64,000 bases of DNA, from NCBI GenBank assembly GCA_963691655.1, contig OY829326.1, positions 35,801,989 to 35,865,988 on the forward strand. The letters run 5' to 3'. The translations under genes and the position numbers were made by a program. Positions 1-12,405 of the stretch are shown here, piece after piece (position 1 is the first letter of the stretch; every line of letters starts with the position of its first letter). The stretch is from Toxonevra muliebris. Lineage: Eukaryota > Arthropoda > Insecta > Diptera > Pallopteridae. The notes under the pieces were generated by a model, which had not been told where the DNA came from, did not search any database, and worked only from the letters and a program-made list of their open reading frames with translations.

Positions 1-2797
1 TTTTTTAAACTGCCAAATTTTATAGTGTCAAAATATGAAATGTCAAATACAAAAGGTAAATAAACAAAAATTGTATGAAATAATATTGAGGAATAAAATC
101 TTTTTATACAATAGCAATAGATTTGTATAAAAACATTTTGTATTTTTGTGTGATGATTTGTATTATTTGTGGCAAGTGTTGCAGAAATGCAGACTTATCT
201 GTCTTTATAGTGAATAAAGAAAAGCGCCGTGGCGCAGCCAAAGCTGCGCGGCAACAAAAAACTCATACAAATTTAACTTTAAGTGTAATTTATTTATGTG
301 GACTAAGCCTGTTGGGGGCTCCACAATAAAAAAAAAAACTCGTATAGGCTGTAGAAGTCGAAATACTGGAAATATTGATACGAAAATTTTACAGTATACT
401 ATTAAAAGTCTATACTTTTTAAATATAAAAAAACAAAAAAATCAATTTTTTGAAAAATCTAGACCAGAAGGTGGTCTTAAGCGACTGAACTCCGCATTTT
501 TCATCAATTTCTCATATAATGTAAAAATTTATTACCTCACGGGAGTAAAGTTTTGTGTCAAATATTTACAAATGATGAAATGGCTTGAAATAACTTCTAC
601 GATATGTTAAAACGCAGATTTTATTTTAAAATCATAACTATTATTAACTGAAAAAGTTCAATTTAAATCCTAATACTATTGTACCACACAGTAAAGTTAT
701 ACACACACACACACACACACATACACAAGTACAAATACAATTTAAGGTTATGCCAATTATCAGTTTAAAATAAAAGCCTCTTACACAATACAATGCCTGA
801 AACAGCAACCGGAAATAAAGGTAATTTATGGTGCCAAAAAGGATTTGCTTATTTATTTGCTAATAATTTTCTACCGGAAACACTTTTACTTTTTCTTTTG
901 CTTCTTTTTCACATAATATATAGTTGGGATTTGTTTATTTGTTTGTTTCCTTCCAGACAGCAAGCCAACCAGCCAACCATCCAGCCCCAGCCAGTCCAGT
1001 CCAGCTTTGTAGTTGTAGCATTAATGTCGTCTTGGTGTAGTTGTCGGTTGCGCCTATAGCTGCTTCTGCCATTCATCCTGGAGAACAGGCAGGCAGAGTG
1101 TTTGAAAATTGGAAAATACCGGAAAGCCAAAAAGGATATTACGTATCCTTTTGCTTTGTAGTTTAACTATGTAATAGATTGAATTTTTCGGCAGTCAGCA
1201 TTTGATTTAGTGCTACTGTTTCCGCTCTAGCTGTAGAGCAGTTAAAGTTTGTTGTGCAAGTGGTTGGTGTATGTATGTATGCTACCCCTTTATACGACCT
1301 TTGTTTATTTGCGTTGTATTTATGTGTGTATGTGTGTGTTTGAATGTTCAGAAAGAGAAATAGGAACTTTTTCTAATACAAACATAAAGCATCGATTTGT
1401 GGCTGAGTTATTGTCCTGCCGTTAACGCTACTCCATACTTGTGCTCTTAGTATTTCTCAACGACTGTTATAGTCTGATGTTGCTGCGGTATTGAGAAAAT
1501 ATGATGCTGCCAAAAGAATATTTACTAGTTGTTTGTTTTTTTATTGTTGTTATTGTTTCGTTTTGGTTTCAGCCATCATATTGCTACAGTGTTCACAGTG
1601 TAGCAAAAAGCTGGAAAAAAATCATAAAATTTTGCAATTCTGCATGGACCTAATATTAAAATCTTAGTTGTATTATAGGTTACAGATTTCCACGATCGAA
1701 ATCTGTTTTTCAAATTTGTCTGTCGTTGATTAAGCAAGGCCTGAAAAATTGATGTAATGTGATTCGATCCCATACACAGTTGGAAAATAGTCAAGGGAGT
1801 AAAGTTAGATCTTTCTGAAATTTCAAACATAAGTAAGTAAATTCTCGAATGATATCGAATTTGAAATCAGTTTATAGCTTCTCCGTAAATTAGGCTTTGA
1901 AGTTAATTTTATAATTTTTAGCAGGCTATAAAAGCTGCAGGCGTGATTTCACCATAAATAAATTTATTTTATTTAATGAAGCCGAAATTGCTAAAGTAAA
2001 AAAATTAATCATTTCTTCAGCATGTTTAGTCACAGGAAAAATGAAATTTTCAGTTTCCGAAACAATTCCATTTTCGGTTAGCAACGACGGTTTTACCAAA
2101 GTCCTCGAACGTTTCTACCGTAGTCGTTTGCAAAAATAGAAAACTGGAGTCTTTTTTAAACGACATTCGAAAATTGTTGAATAAACGCTTTATGATCTTT
2201 TTTAGAAGTCGACAAATTAAAAGATGAAATGGAACTTCCAAGAAATTTTGGCTTCTTAGTTCTTAATATTATCTGTAAATTTGTTAGGTTTCGGTTCCAT
2301 ATAACGTGCAACAGCAAAAATTGGGCTGGTAATTTCATATGCATTCTTTAGTAAATTGTAGTAAGTCGGTGAACTTGAAGACTATTTTGTATGTCAGGTA
2401 TGAAAAGTATGAAGTTTAGCTTCCTAAGTTTATTTTTCAAGGGGTGTTCTAAGACCCTCAAACTTTTAAAAAAAAACAACCTTATTTCCTAGCTGCAATA
2501 GTTTTATCATTCGCTTAGCCCGTTGACAATATTATTGTAAGCTATACTTATATAACTCTAAAAATATGTATGTAGATTTTCTTCTCTTTATGCCAAACAA
2601 CTTTCTCATAGACACGATAATCCTCAAATTAAAAAAGTTATTTCCCTTATTTCATATACCGTTATAGGGAAGCATGACAAAGCAAAACGGTGTTTAGATT
2701 TGAGCTCAGTGACTCTCGAATACATGTGAAATCGCCAGTCTCATGTACAACATCAGTCTAAATCCGGAAATATCAGGGATTGCAAAGAATTTGAGTA
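1..2797. other. AT-rich stretch without a recognisable gene
   Basis: Both strands have frequent stop codons and no frame shows a motif I recognise. A short AC microsatellite lies near 701-722. Around 950-1010 there is a run of CAGCCA-like triplets, and the short frames there (793-1059 on plus, 909-1130 on minus) are low-complexity read-through. No element ends were found. Confidence 0.6.
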
Positions 2798-3538
2798 GGG
2801 GAGTGTCGTCTTGGTGGGGGCGCTGTCAAGGTCGGGACAGTATCGCTTTCCCGTTATATCTCACTGGCGTCCGTTAAGTTAATATGCAGTATTGTTTGTC
2901 ATGATGAAAGCAAACTTTTCATGTCATTTCGAGTTCAGAGCGTGAAGTGTATGTCAGTGTTACGAGACCGCGTATTAAAAGAAGAGTAAAAAAAACTTTG
3001 TAATAGTGCCAGAAAAGTGGATTAATTTAAAAAATAATATGACACGACGCTAAATAACGTGTGTTGTCAGGGTCGAAGCAGTGCTTGTAATCAGGGTTGA
3101 AAAACTGACAATTCGTTTATAATGATGGGTTTTAACTCTAAAAATACATTTTTTTCTCCTGTGCGTGTTTTTCATGTCATTTTATCGTATCGCATCGTGT
3201 GTGTATAAAAAAAAATCAAATTTTCCTTAAAATTCACACTGAGAAATTTTTATTTTGATTTCAGATCTATTTTCCCGCTTTTCAAGTGTAATTTTTTCTT
3301 TTCTAGAGTGCTCCGACCACGACAGCAGTGTACTGGCCCTGACTACAATTTTTGTTTTTTTTTTTGTAAATGTCCATAACTCTTGAACTATTAGTCCAAT
3401 TATATTTTAATGTTCAGCAAAAACATTGTAATTTGTGAGATCTTTTCAACGATATTGCTTATATTAATAAAAAATTCGACATTCAACGGAAGTTATGAGC
3501 AAAAGTCGAAACATGCTCCAACCCTGACGACACTCCTC
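2798..3538. mobile_element. MITE with 5'-GRGGAGTGTCGTC ends and TA target duplication
   Basis: The left end reads TA followed by GGGGAGTGTCGTC. The right end, read on the minus strand, is TA followed by GAGGAGTGTCGTC, so 12 of 13 bases of the inverted repeat agree and both sides carry TA. The 741-bp interior has no open frame of note. It contains several CAGGGTCG/CAGGGTTG-like motifs on both strands, which may be sub-terminal repeats. TA duplication and size fit a non-autonomous Tc1/mariner-type element; the superfamily is inferred from the target site only. Confidence 0.65.
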
Positions 3539-3745
3539 TATATTTTGAGCTACAAAAGTAAAATTCCTGAAAAGTGATTACCAAAAGTGCCGATTTTGTT
3601 TAAAAGAGAATCCCGGGAATATCATGTCATAAGCATTCTTCTAGAGGTCAGAATACATTGCGACCAAGTTTTTTAGCTCTGCACAGTTCCTTTCTTATCT
3701 GATTAGAGTATTTGTAAGTTAAACGATTTCCTAATAACAAAAATT

Positions 3746-3847
3746 AAAGTATTTTTTCCACATTTCACCACTGTACAGTCGCTACTGTTTTTTTGTAAAG
3801 TATTTTTTCCACATTTCACCACTGTACAGTCGCTACTGTTTTTTTTT
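3746..3847. repeat. Tandem duplication of a 51-bp unit
   Basis: A 51-bp segment containing TTCACCACTGTACAGTCGC occurs twice head to tail without visible differences, which implies a recent duplication. A poly-T run follows at about 3838-3863 and an AT dinucleotide run at about 3928-3950, so the site looks prone to slippage. Confidence 0.9.
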
Positions 3848-5339
3848 TTTTTTTTTTTTTTTTGGTTTTTTACGTTGCTTCGTTTCTTTGCAAGCTGCGA
3901 TTTCTCACACATTCGTGTTTGTTTGTATCTATATATATATATATATATATGTGGCATAAGTATAACGCTAAAACTAACTGAAATGAAAGTACCATCCTCA
4001 TCATCATTGCCATTATGGCCGCCATCATCATCAGATGCTACTCTCGATTTGAGTTGGAGTTCTGGTCTCAAGAGTCTATTCACAGTCGAAAGATTTATTG
4101 TATTGAGTGTTTATTTATTTTCAAGAGTCATAAAAAATATAAAACAACTATGAAAAACAATTTTCACAACATATTTTCTTCATCGTCTGTCTCCTGCTGC
4201 ACTCTTCATTTCACCTTCATTCTCTATACTTTATTTCACCAAATGCTAGTGGCCTTTACAATTCTGACGTTTGTTTTGTCCATTTACGTTTATAGAAGAG
4301 AAAATTTCTATTTCTACCAGAAGCACAAGTATAATTTGTGGCATGAACTTGTTGTTGTTGGTTTTGAATGTTGTTGTTGCTGTTATTATTGCTGCTGCTG
4401 CTGTTGTTACCTAATGAAGCGTTCGATTTGAAGAAACAGTTGTACTTTTTCTCTAGATATAGTTCAATGGTCAATCAATGTGTTAAATGCTCTTTTAATT
4501 GTGTGAAAAGTTTTGTCAAAACACTTGTCCGCTCGTAAATTGTATGAAGAGACGGACATTAGAAAGGTTTAAAATAAAAGCACAATACCGTAAAAATAAA
4601 AGTATAATATTTAGCAAAAAAAAAACTTGAAGTTTGGTTGATATATTGTATAATTTTTATTTTTAATATATATTTATTTGAATAAGTTGAAGAATTTGTG
4701 GAAAACATCAGCAGATTTGGAATATTTTCTAGCATAAAATGTTTTTAAAAAGTACAAAAAGTAGGAAATTTGTAAATTTGTTTCTACTTTTGTTAAGAAT
4801 ACTCGAAATAATGTGAACTCTTTTTGTTTAGATAGAACTTGAACAACGCATTTTGAAAATCTGTTGTCAACTCCGGGAACTTATATGTAAAGAAATTTGT
4901 GATCGAACTGTGGTAAGATTTCACACCACATAAGCGTTGAATAAAATGGAAGGACATTGTGGCAACAAAATGGCATCTGCTCCAAATACTGTCATGTTGC
5001 CTGCGAATTGAACACAATGAATGCGGTAGTGAGAAGCTGACTTTAATTTCATTCTTCACATTTCTCAATTTTTTACGAAATCTTTTTATTATTAAGAATC
5101 AAATTCTTCGAATTGATTTATTTTACGGTTGATAATTTGTATATCTTTCACTCTGCCGCATGCCGTAATAGATTTAGATCGAAGTCTTGCAACACAGCTA
5201 CAATTTCGCTAACATTTCCTAACTTAGCCCAAATTTCCCTTCCTTTGTGAAGGAGATTCCCTTGTTCATGTTTTAAGAATATATTTAAGCGGAATGTACC
5301 ATTTTTTATTGGGCTTGTTTGGCGAAAAGAAGAATTTTT

Positions 5340-6060
5340 GAAAAAGTGCTAAAAACAACTGCAAAGTATAAAAAATTGTCGCGCCACGAAAACGTCGAAA
5401 TTTTTGTTCTTAGGTATCAAGGAGCTTCATAAAGTTACATTCGACTGCTGTTAGACTGATCCAGAAAAAGGCGATTTGTAGCCGCTTGAAAGAACAAAAG
5501 GATCAAGAAGACAATAGAAAACAAATACGGGAGAATAAGTACTGAGCTAAAGAGCTATTACAACGAGAATATAAATGTCGAAACCTTACACAGATAGAAA
5601 CGAAAGTTCCGTCTGTATGGGAGACGATCAGCCAAAAAGTCGTTGTTGACGAAATGGATGGAAGCAAATAACCTGGCATGGACTGAAAACTACAGAAATT
5701 AAACTCTGGCAAACTCGAGAAAAGTTATATGAGCAGGCAAATTAAACTCAATTTTTTATGCGCATTTAATCTTCGGTACGTGCGTCGCTCAGATATAGAG
5801 CAATACAAGGATAACGGTGTAGCGAAAATAGTCAAATTTTCACAAAATCATATGGCTTGAAAGGATTTTTCCTACTATACCCGGGTTCCCTTATACCATA
5901 TTAAAGAGGCGGTGAACGCCCAAAAATATGGTTAACATTTTATGGAGCGATTGCTGTAAGCCAACTGTGGTGCGCTTTCGCTCATCAATGACGTTATTTT
6001 TCCGAGCGACTTCTGCGGAATATCATCGCATCAAATTGGCAAGGTTTAGTCAGTAATTAA
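5340..6060 (+). pseudogene. Decayed Tc1-like transposase
   Basis: Conceptual translation across several frameshifts gives Tc1-family transposase landmarks in the correct order. The peptide LYGRRSAKKSLLTKWMEAN (around 5610-5670) matches the end of the DNA-binding part of Tc1-like transposases. It is followed by an AWTENYRN-like stretch. A Y-V-R-R-S motif near 5778 corresponds to the segment after the second catalytic aspartate, and a weak G-x-L-x-x-I-like stretch follows near 5890. The SDESKFNLFG segment that carries a catalytic aspartate is replaced by an unrelated sequence, and stops and frame changes interrupt the whole region, so it cannot encode an active enzyme. The inverted repeats were not located. 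The Tc1 assignment is by remembered family pattern, not a search. Confidence 0.68.
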
Positions 6061-8139
6061 TGCCTAATGTTTGATAACTTCAGAAATAGTAAAAAAGTTA
6101 AATTGTTTGTTCTTATTTGTGATGGTGATGTTAGAATTTACTGCCTGGAATGATCAGGTAACTCGCGCTATTTAAGTTTGATAGAGCACCTCTGTCATAT
6201 AATGAAACGGAATGTTGCTCAAAACATGTCAAAGAATAAAAAACCCCTTATTGGAGTTCTGAAAAAAGTTTGGTATTAAAATGAATCCTTAAAGTGTTTG
6301 CCGACTACATACCATTCAAGATAACGACCATAATAAAGGCTAAGAGTGGGGTACCATCAAACTAAACAATTCTACTTGTGACTCTAATATAAAACAAAAT
6401 AATCCTAGTTTGAACCTTCAAAAAATAATAAATATTTTCATTTTTACAGACTTTTACTTAATACCCTCAAAAACGTGAAATTTCATCCAAATTTTGGTTT
6501 TAATTAAAAAGTAAAGAAATTTGTGTGTATGTATGACGTTTTTTTTTCGCACTTTTGTTCATTTTGTTCCCAAAAAAAAAAAAAATTACATTCACTAAAA
6601 TAAAATCAGGTTTAGGTCCCATTTTAAATGATTTTCGTGAAATTGGTGGGTGGTGCGGTTTTCCTGACCGCCAGTATAGCTTTGAAGCGAATGTGAGCTG
6701 ACGAAAATCACTAAGAAATGGAACGATAACGGATTAATATATTCCAAATATATATCTCAAAGTAATTTTTATTGTATTTTAAAGGATCGTACTAAATAGC
6801 AGAATGTTGTGTTGCTTAGGTCGAGAGTATGTGTAAGTACTGTGACAGTGTGTTGGACGCAACCTTGATAGTGTAACTCTAAATAGTTCAAAGCTTGCAT
6901 TAACCCACAGAGCTACGATTGGTTACGAATATTTGAAACTCCGCTTATGTATATTTGAAGTATTAATGTCAGTTCTCGTGCTTGGAAGAGTGAGAAGCAT
7001 TTTACCTTACATGCTAATTCTCAACCGAAAGGTTTCGCGCTTTAAAGCTTTAATCGACAAATATATTCTGAATAATTTCTGCAATTTCAAACTTCATGCC
7101 ATCCATTACCGTTGCATGCACACAATGTATTCTTTTTCGCTAAGTGGATAATGTATTTCGTTTCCACCTGTCTGCGTTCGCTTCGTTGAGTATTTTAAAA
7201 GCACGATCTGCCTCAAAGCAAAGCAAAGCATCCATGCAACTTTCTTTTTCATGATGGGTGGGTAGCTATTTTTTCGCCTTCAAAACACTTTAAGGTTTTC
7301 AGTTGAAGACTTCAAGTGTCACTCCCAATGAATATATGTTTGTGTGTGTGTATGTAGCAATGCTCTGAAATAAAATACTACTATTTTAACTCACACATAT
7401 GTACAATATATACTTTCAAATTTCAAACACACACACACACACGCATTCGTTTAAGTATAGGTATAGCGAATAAAATGAACGAATGAATGTTTGTACGTGT
7501 GTGTGTGTGTGTATTTATGTAGGTAGGTGTGTCAAGATGTGAGGTTATATTTGTTACAAAGTGCATAAAGATAAGCATACTCAAAGCCGTACACACTCAC
7601 TCACTCAAACACTCACTAACACACACACACACACACACACATGTGAAAACATTCACTGAAAAACCATCCAAACACACATACGCACTCTAACTTATTCGTT
7701 AGCGTTTTTCACGTACGTGTAGTAATTTTGAATCAATGTGAAGCTCGATTCACTGCTATTTTTGATGCTGCTACAACCGTGTAGGTGAAATGGCAAATTG
7801 CAATGCAATGCACAGTGTGATGAAAAACACAAAAAAGTAAAGGAATTTGGTTTTTTTGTTTTGATAACCATTGAATCCACTAACACATCACCGTGCAACT
7901 GCTTCACCAGCATTTTGCATAAGCGCCAGTTGCTTCGGATCCACACCGTCTATGATCGAAGAGATTAACTATGCAATTTAGTGCTTACAAATAACAAAGC
8001 CAGCAGTAAGAAAAAAATATACGCTGAAATGTTTACAACCATTTATTTCTGCAACAACCCTGCAGATGTGCAACGTTGCTTTTAATACTATCTTAAGTTC
8101 TCTCAAGAATGTTGCCCAACTGCATAAGTCAAATCAGGC
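6061..8139. other. AT-rich stretch with CA/GT microsatellites
   Basis: No gene or element end was recognised. Dinucleotide runs occur near 7428-7442 (AC), 7498-7512 (GT) and 7619-7640 (AC). A short A run lies near 6571-6585. Open frames here are short and lack protein features. Confidence 0.55.
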
Positions 8140-8312
8140 GATGGATGAATTCTGATTACATCTAAGCTTTCCAATATACCGCTCAAACTGTACGACCTCA
8201 TTAAGAAGCTCAAAAAGATAGATCTACAAATTAATCTAACGAAGACCAAGAGCAGGAAGATGTATTTTAGCAACATCAACCGCCGAAGCGCCAGAGCAGA
8301 AAAATGTTTTTA
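8140..8312 (+). mobile_element. Reverse-transcriptase fragment of a non-LTR retrotransposon
   Basis: In one plus-strand frame the residues KLYDLIKKLKKIDLQINLTK followed by TKSRKMYFSN match the segment after the catalytic aspartates of non-LTR reverse transcriptases. Its hallmark there is a hydrophobic residue, then I-N-x-x-K-T-K. Just upstream (about 8140-8162) the bases can be read, with a frame change, as a remnant of the A-D-D-I-L-I-T box. Stops lie on both sides, so this is a short fossil. The fragment at 23.3-23.6 kb shows the same part of the enzyme and may be of the same clade. Confidence 0.6.
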
Positions 8313-8406
8313 ATTACCCAAGATATTATACTAATTTTTTCGAATCGTAGAACGAACCGACTTGCTGCGGAGGTGATTTTGACCCAGTATGCAAATATAA
8401 GGTACT

Positions 8407-8645
8407 GAATTCTTTTTTTTTTTTTTTTCAAAATTTGAGGTGTTTTGCCCCACTGTCCTCTGCAATACAATGAGCGTGAAAGTGTAGATAGTGGCAGCTT
8501 CGTGACGTTAACTCTGATCCTCTGACATTTTTGCTCTTATTGTTTTTACTTTTTCTTTCTATTTTAATTTTTTTTCCTATTTTTTTTTTTTTTTTGCTGA
8601 AAAATATTTTTCTTTTCGCTTTTACGTGTTTGTGATGTGCATGAA

Positions 8646-8669
<24 letters not shown>
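8407..8669. repeat. Cluster of poly-T tracts
   Basis: Three long T homopolymers lie at about 8409-8428, 8581-8596 and 8647-8669. They could be poly-A tails of minus-strand retrocopies, but no recognisable retrocopy body lies beside them. Confidence 0.7.
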
Positions 8670-8677
<8 letters not shown>

Positions 8678-9546
8678 CTTAACCATGTTGGGATGTGTGT
8701 GTAACTCACATATTTAAGCAGATGTTGCTGATTGCGTTCCAAGTTGAAAATTAGTTGTTTTAGCTAAAACGCATTTGGCGAAGAATGTCTTCTCGAGCTA
8801 ATCAAGAAAAATGTATGCTTGAGGTAAGTATCATACTGTATTTTAAATGATGATACGTTGAGTTGAACAATCACCAAATTGTTTCTCTCACTTCAGATAA
8901 CTAATAAGTATTTTCAATGAAAGTGCTCTTTCTGCATTTTTCTTTTGTACATATATGAATAGATTTTGAGTTTGTATCTAATTTAAGCTGATGATTTGAA
9001 GTAATGTTATTTTTGATGTGTAAACATTTTAGCTCACGGTATGGGCAAAATTTCAAATGTGTAAAATGTAAGAATAACTGTAACGTAAGATGTAAGATAA
9101 CTGTAACGTCCAGTTCCCCTCTCACTCGCACTAATGCGCGGCATGACTGTGCTACTCTAAACAACAAAGAGAAGAAGAGAGGGAGAAATTAAAATACGAG
9201 CGGAGTTTGTTTGTTTATGTTTCGATCAATTTACTCACACATATATGTACATACGAAAACAAAATGTGTGTGTACATTTATTCGTGGCAGAATTATTTGT
9301 TGGTGTTAAACGTGTGGAGATCAACTATACCATACAAGCAGAGAAGTCGACGTAGCAAACACAGGCGTTTGATAGGTTTTGCATTCGGTTAGTTAGATTG
9401 GATTAAAATTAAATATTTTTTTCAAATATAAAAACAAGACAAAATGATAAGTAATAAAGAATCTAGGTTTCAATAAATGTATAAACAAAATGTAGTGATA
9501 ATGATAGCACACCACGGCATTATAAAGATTTTGCTTTGTGCATTAA

Positions 9547-9751
9547 CCTTAGAAAGGCAACACTTTTTTATCTATGTAAATAGCAAATATGTTAAACAGA
9601 AAAAATCAAACTTATTTATTATAAAATCACTTATTTACTTCAATAAAAATACATTGTTTTTAATTTTTATTAAATGCAGTTAAGGCAAATCTCTTTGCGG
9701 TGCTTTTAAAAATTAGTGGGGTGACTAGTCACCCCTGTTGCTTTTCTAAGG
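9547..9751. mobile_element. piggyBac-like MITE with TTAA target duplication
   Basis: The left border is TTAA followed by CCTTAGAAAGGCAAC (9543-9561). The right border is its inverse, CCTTAGAAAAGCAAC read on the minus strand, followed by TTAA (9752-9755). TTAA duplications and a C-C-x-T-A-G-A-A-A terminus are the known signature of piggyBac-type elements. The element is 205 bp and non-coding. A perfect 18-bp palindrome (9718-9735, GGGGTGACTAGTCACCCC) lies 16 bp inside the right repeat, where piggyBac elements often have internal repeats. No autonomous partner is in the window. Confidence 0.8.
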
Positions 9752-9773
9752 TTAAATGCGGAAAGCGTTTATT

Positions 9774-9847
9774 GTCGCCTGAGAATTGATTTGGCGTATG
9801 TGTGTACAAGTTCATATACCTATACGCCAAATCAATTCTCAGGCGAC
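9774..9847. repeat. Perfect 26-bp inverted repeat (hairpin)
   Basis: Arms 9774-9799 and 9822-9847 are exact reverse complements with a 22-base spacer. It begins 18 bp beyond the right TTAA of the piggyBac-like MITE. It could be a small hairpin transcript, a cruciform site, or the remains of a tiny element. Nothing indicates transcription. Confidence 0.9.
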
Positions 9848-10778
9848 GTTATGTAAAATTTTCACATCTAATAACATTTCAAATCGACAGGAAGAAAAAC
9901 TTAAAGCGCAGAAAAAAAGATGCAATTACATCTGCGTATATGCGAACATATCGTGCCCGATGCATTGAGTAAAAGAAAAATAATGCAACTACGATTTGGT
10001 GCAATTGCAAAATATTTTTGCTATCACAATAACAAATACCATATATGCGATATGGAATAAAAATTTTCATTTGCAATTTATGGTGAATTGGGCTATTATA
10101 TATAAAAGATAATGACATCTAATAAATTTTTAAGTTTATAAAAGAATTGTTTTAGTTTGAATTATTTACCTAAGCATATAGATTATACATCAAATCCCTA
10201 TATATTGCTATACATATGTGAGATTATGTATATGGCATTCAGTTGGCTTAACTGTTTACACATCAAGTATCTTGCGTGCCTTGCACACATCCATTGTTTT
10301 TTTCCATTCTACCGCCTAACCCAAAGATTCTCTCTTTCAAGGGTTAATTTCTTGAAAAAATTAGTTGCTTTGACCTTTTATGAACCCAACTACTTTTCAA
10401 TGAAGATAATTTTTTTTTGAAGATTCTTTTAAAAGGTATCGCCACAGTATTGTCATATATAATGAATTCAGCGTCCTCGAATTAACCTTAAAAAAATTTT
10501 TCATTCGCCATTAACTGTTGTATTGTGTCATAACTTTTTCATTAGCCGCTAAATACAAGAAAGCGAGTGAATAAAAATTGGGTGCTCAAAATTCATGGGA
10601 CCTGGGGTACTAGGCCTAACTTTTGCTTTATCATGCTCATGGACGGTGTGCATTCACTCGTACACCGTCATGGCATACAAAAACATTTAATTTTAATGAT
10701 TAATGTCAGAAAACTTCTATTACTTTTTTCATAAAATTTGTTATTGCACTTCAAGTATTAAATTTATCCATTTTGTTC

Positions 10779-10949
10779 GAATCTGGTGTCTGATTACACA
10801 GTGCAACAAAATTTTATGCGCCAGATTTTCCAACGGTTTTATAGTCGGGGTCGCTAAACACGACTGCGTACTTAAATTTTCTCCATCATATCTAGTTCCC
10901 CCACAATATGGACCTGAAGTCGGAAAAATGGGGTCTTCAGGGTCTAGTT
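10779..10949 (-). repeat. Dispersed repeat, copy 1 (inverted)
   Basis: Read on the minus strand, this block matches 52147-52298 on plus in a long stretch of ordered motifs. These include CCATATTGTGGGNGAACTAG, GATGGAGAAAA, ACGCAGTCGTG, CCGTTNGAAAATCT and TGTTGCACTGTGT. The copy at 52 kb lies inside an element with hAT-like ends, so this is probably part of a related non-autonomous hAT-like element whose own ends I could not fix. Confidence 0.75.
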
Positions 10950-11117
10950 AGAATTTTTTTTATCTTCACAGATACGAATTTGTTAAGAACAAAAGATAAA
11001 TAATTTTAATGCATGCACTTTTTCTCCATTTCCAACCCTTTCTCTTGAAAATGGGGGCTTAAACCCCCCTCTTCGATAAATAGCTGATAAAACAAAAACG
11101 GTTGAGAAAACTATTAT

Positions 11118-11262
11118 ACTGTCTTTGGAGAAAATATTTCAGAAAATAATCAGTGACCCTAAATTACTATAAAACCGTTGGAAAATCTTGCGCATACGAC
11201 AAAAGTTGAAAATTTGTTCCACTGTGTTATCAATACAAATTTAATGAAATCATTATCCATTA
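11118..11262 (+). repeat. Dispersed repeat, copy 2 (direct, partial)
   Basis: The segment with ACCGTTGGAAAATCTTGCGC and TTCCACTGTGTTATCAATAC is the plus-orientation counterpart of the block at 10779-10949 and of 52230-52310. Copies 1 and 2 are therefore inverted neighbours about 170 bp apart. Confidence 0.65.
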
Positions 11263-11489
11263 TGAGATATTATCATAAACATTATCCTTGTTTCGTGTTT
11301 AAATGCAAACGAATTCATTATCGTGAATACCACATGCAGCATACACACACATACTCACACTAGCATGTAAATACGTGCATGAATGTATATGTATATACCT
11401 ATGCACATATAAACCTACTGTAAGCTTATATATGTACGCATGTCTGAATTTATCTTCAAACAGAAAGAAAGTAACAATAAACATAAACA

Positions 11490-11850
11490 AATGACAGGTT
11501 CACGCAATGTGACAGCATCAGTAATAGAAGCAGTAGCAATACCAGTATAAATGAAAGTCTAATTTGCCACCGACAGAGCCAACTTCACCCACCAGTCACC
11601 AGGTGTTGTGATGACACTTTTAATCAGTTCAAAATGCTTATTACGGAAACCGATAAGCAGCCACTCATCAAGACGTTGACGATGACAACAATGTGGGTGC
11701 GTTTGCCATTCGTAATGCTCTGATAACGATTATGATTATAATTCCAATTGGCGCACACAGTTTGGCACTTAATTAGTGTTTTATTTGTTTTGTCTGTATC
11801 AAATGATTGTTCCGCAACAACAAAGACAGCAACAATGAGACAATAAATGC
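11490..11850. other. Less AT-rich, repeat-poor block, possible regulatory DNA
   Basis: This stretch lacks microsatellites and transposon ends, and its base composition is more even than its surroundings. It contains short homeodomain-type TAATTAG/TTAATTAG words near 11768-11776. No open frame supports an exon. A cis-regulatory role is only a possibility and would need conservation data. Confidence 0.2.
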
Positions 11851-12405
11851 TTAGTGAATTTAAATTAACTGAAACTCAATCGATATGGAAAAAGAAGAAA
11901 AGGAATGCGGGTTGTATTTGTAAATGAGTTCATTTAGAAAGTACTTTGAAGTACTTAAGACATAATTTATTTGTGGCTACACGTTTTTTTTTTTTTGTGC
12001 TTGAATTTTAGAACATATCCGAGATACACGTGGGATTTCATAAATTTTTTAAAAATTTTGTTAACAAAATATTTATTTTTATACCTAAGTCAGTTTGAGT
12101 ATAAGGTGTGAGCAGTTTTTAAAAACATTTTATGCAGAACTCAAATATTTTTTAGTATATATGAAAATCCAGTATCAGGAAAATATTTTAAAAAAAGTTA
12201 AATTTAAAAAAAAAAAAATCTACTTTCTACAGCCATTTCATATAATTTTATAAAGCGATCGATGTTGCTACATAGAAATTTGTGCACAAGAAAAAACACT
12301 TTATTAAATGAAAATTTATTACATTCGTTTTGTACATTTTGCACTTACAAACTACAAAAATTTGTATTCTATATTTTTCTTAGTACCAGTTTTGCATGCG
12401 ATTAT

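Noticed and set aside
10638..10674. Small hairpin GACGGTGT...ACACCGTC
   Set aside because: Only eight paired bases plus a bulged extension; expected by chance in a window of this size.
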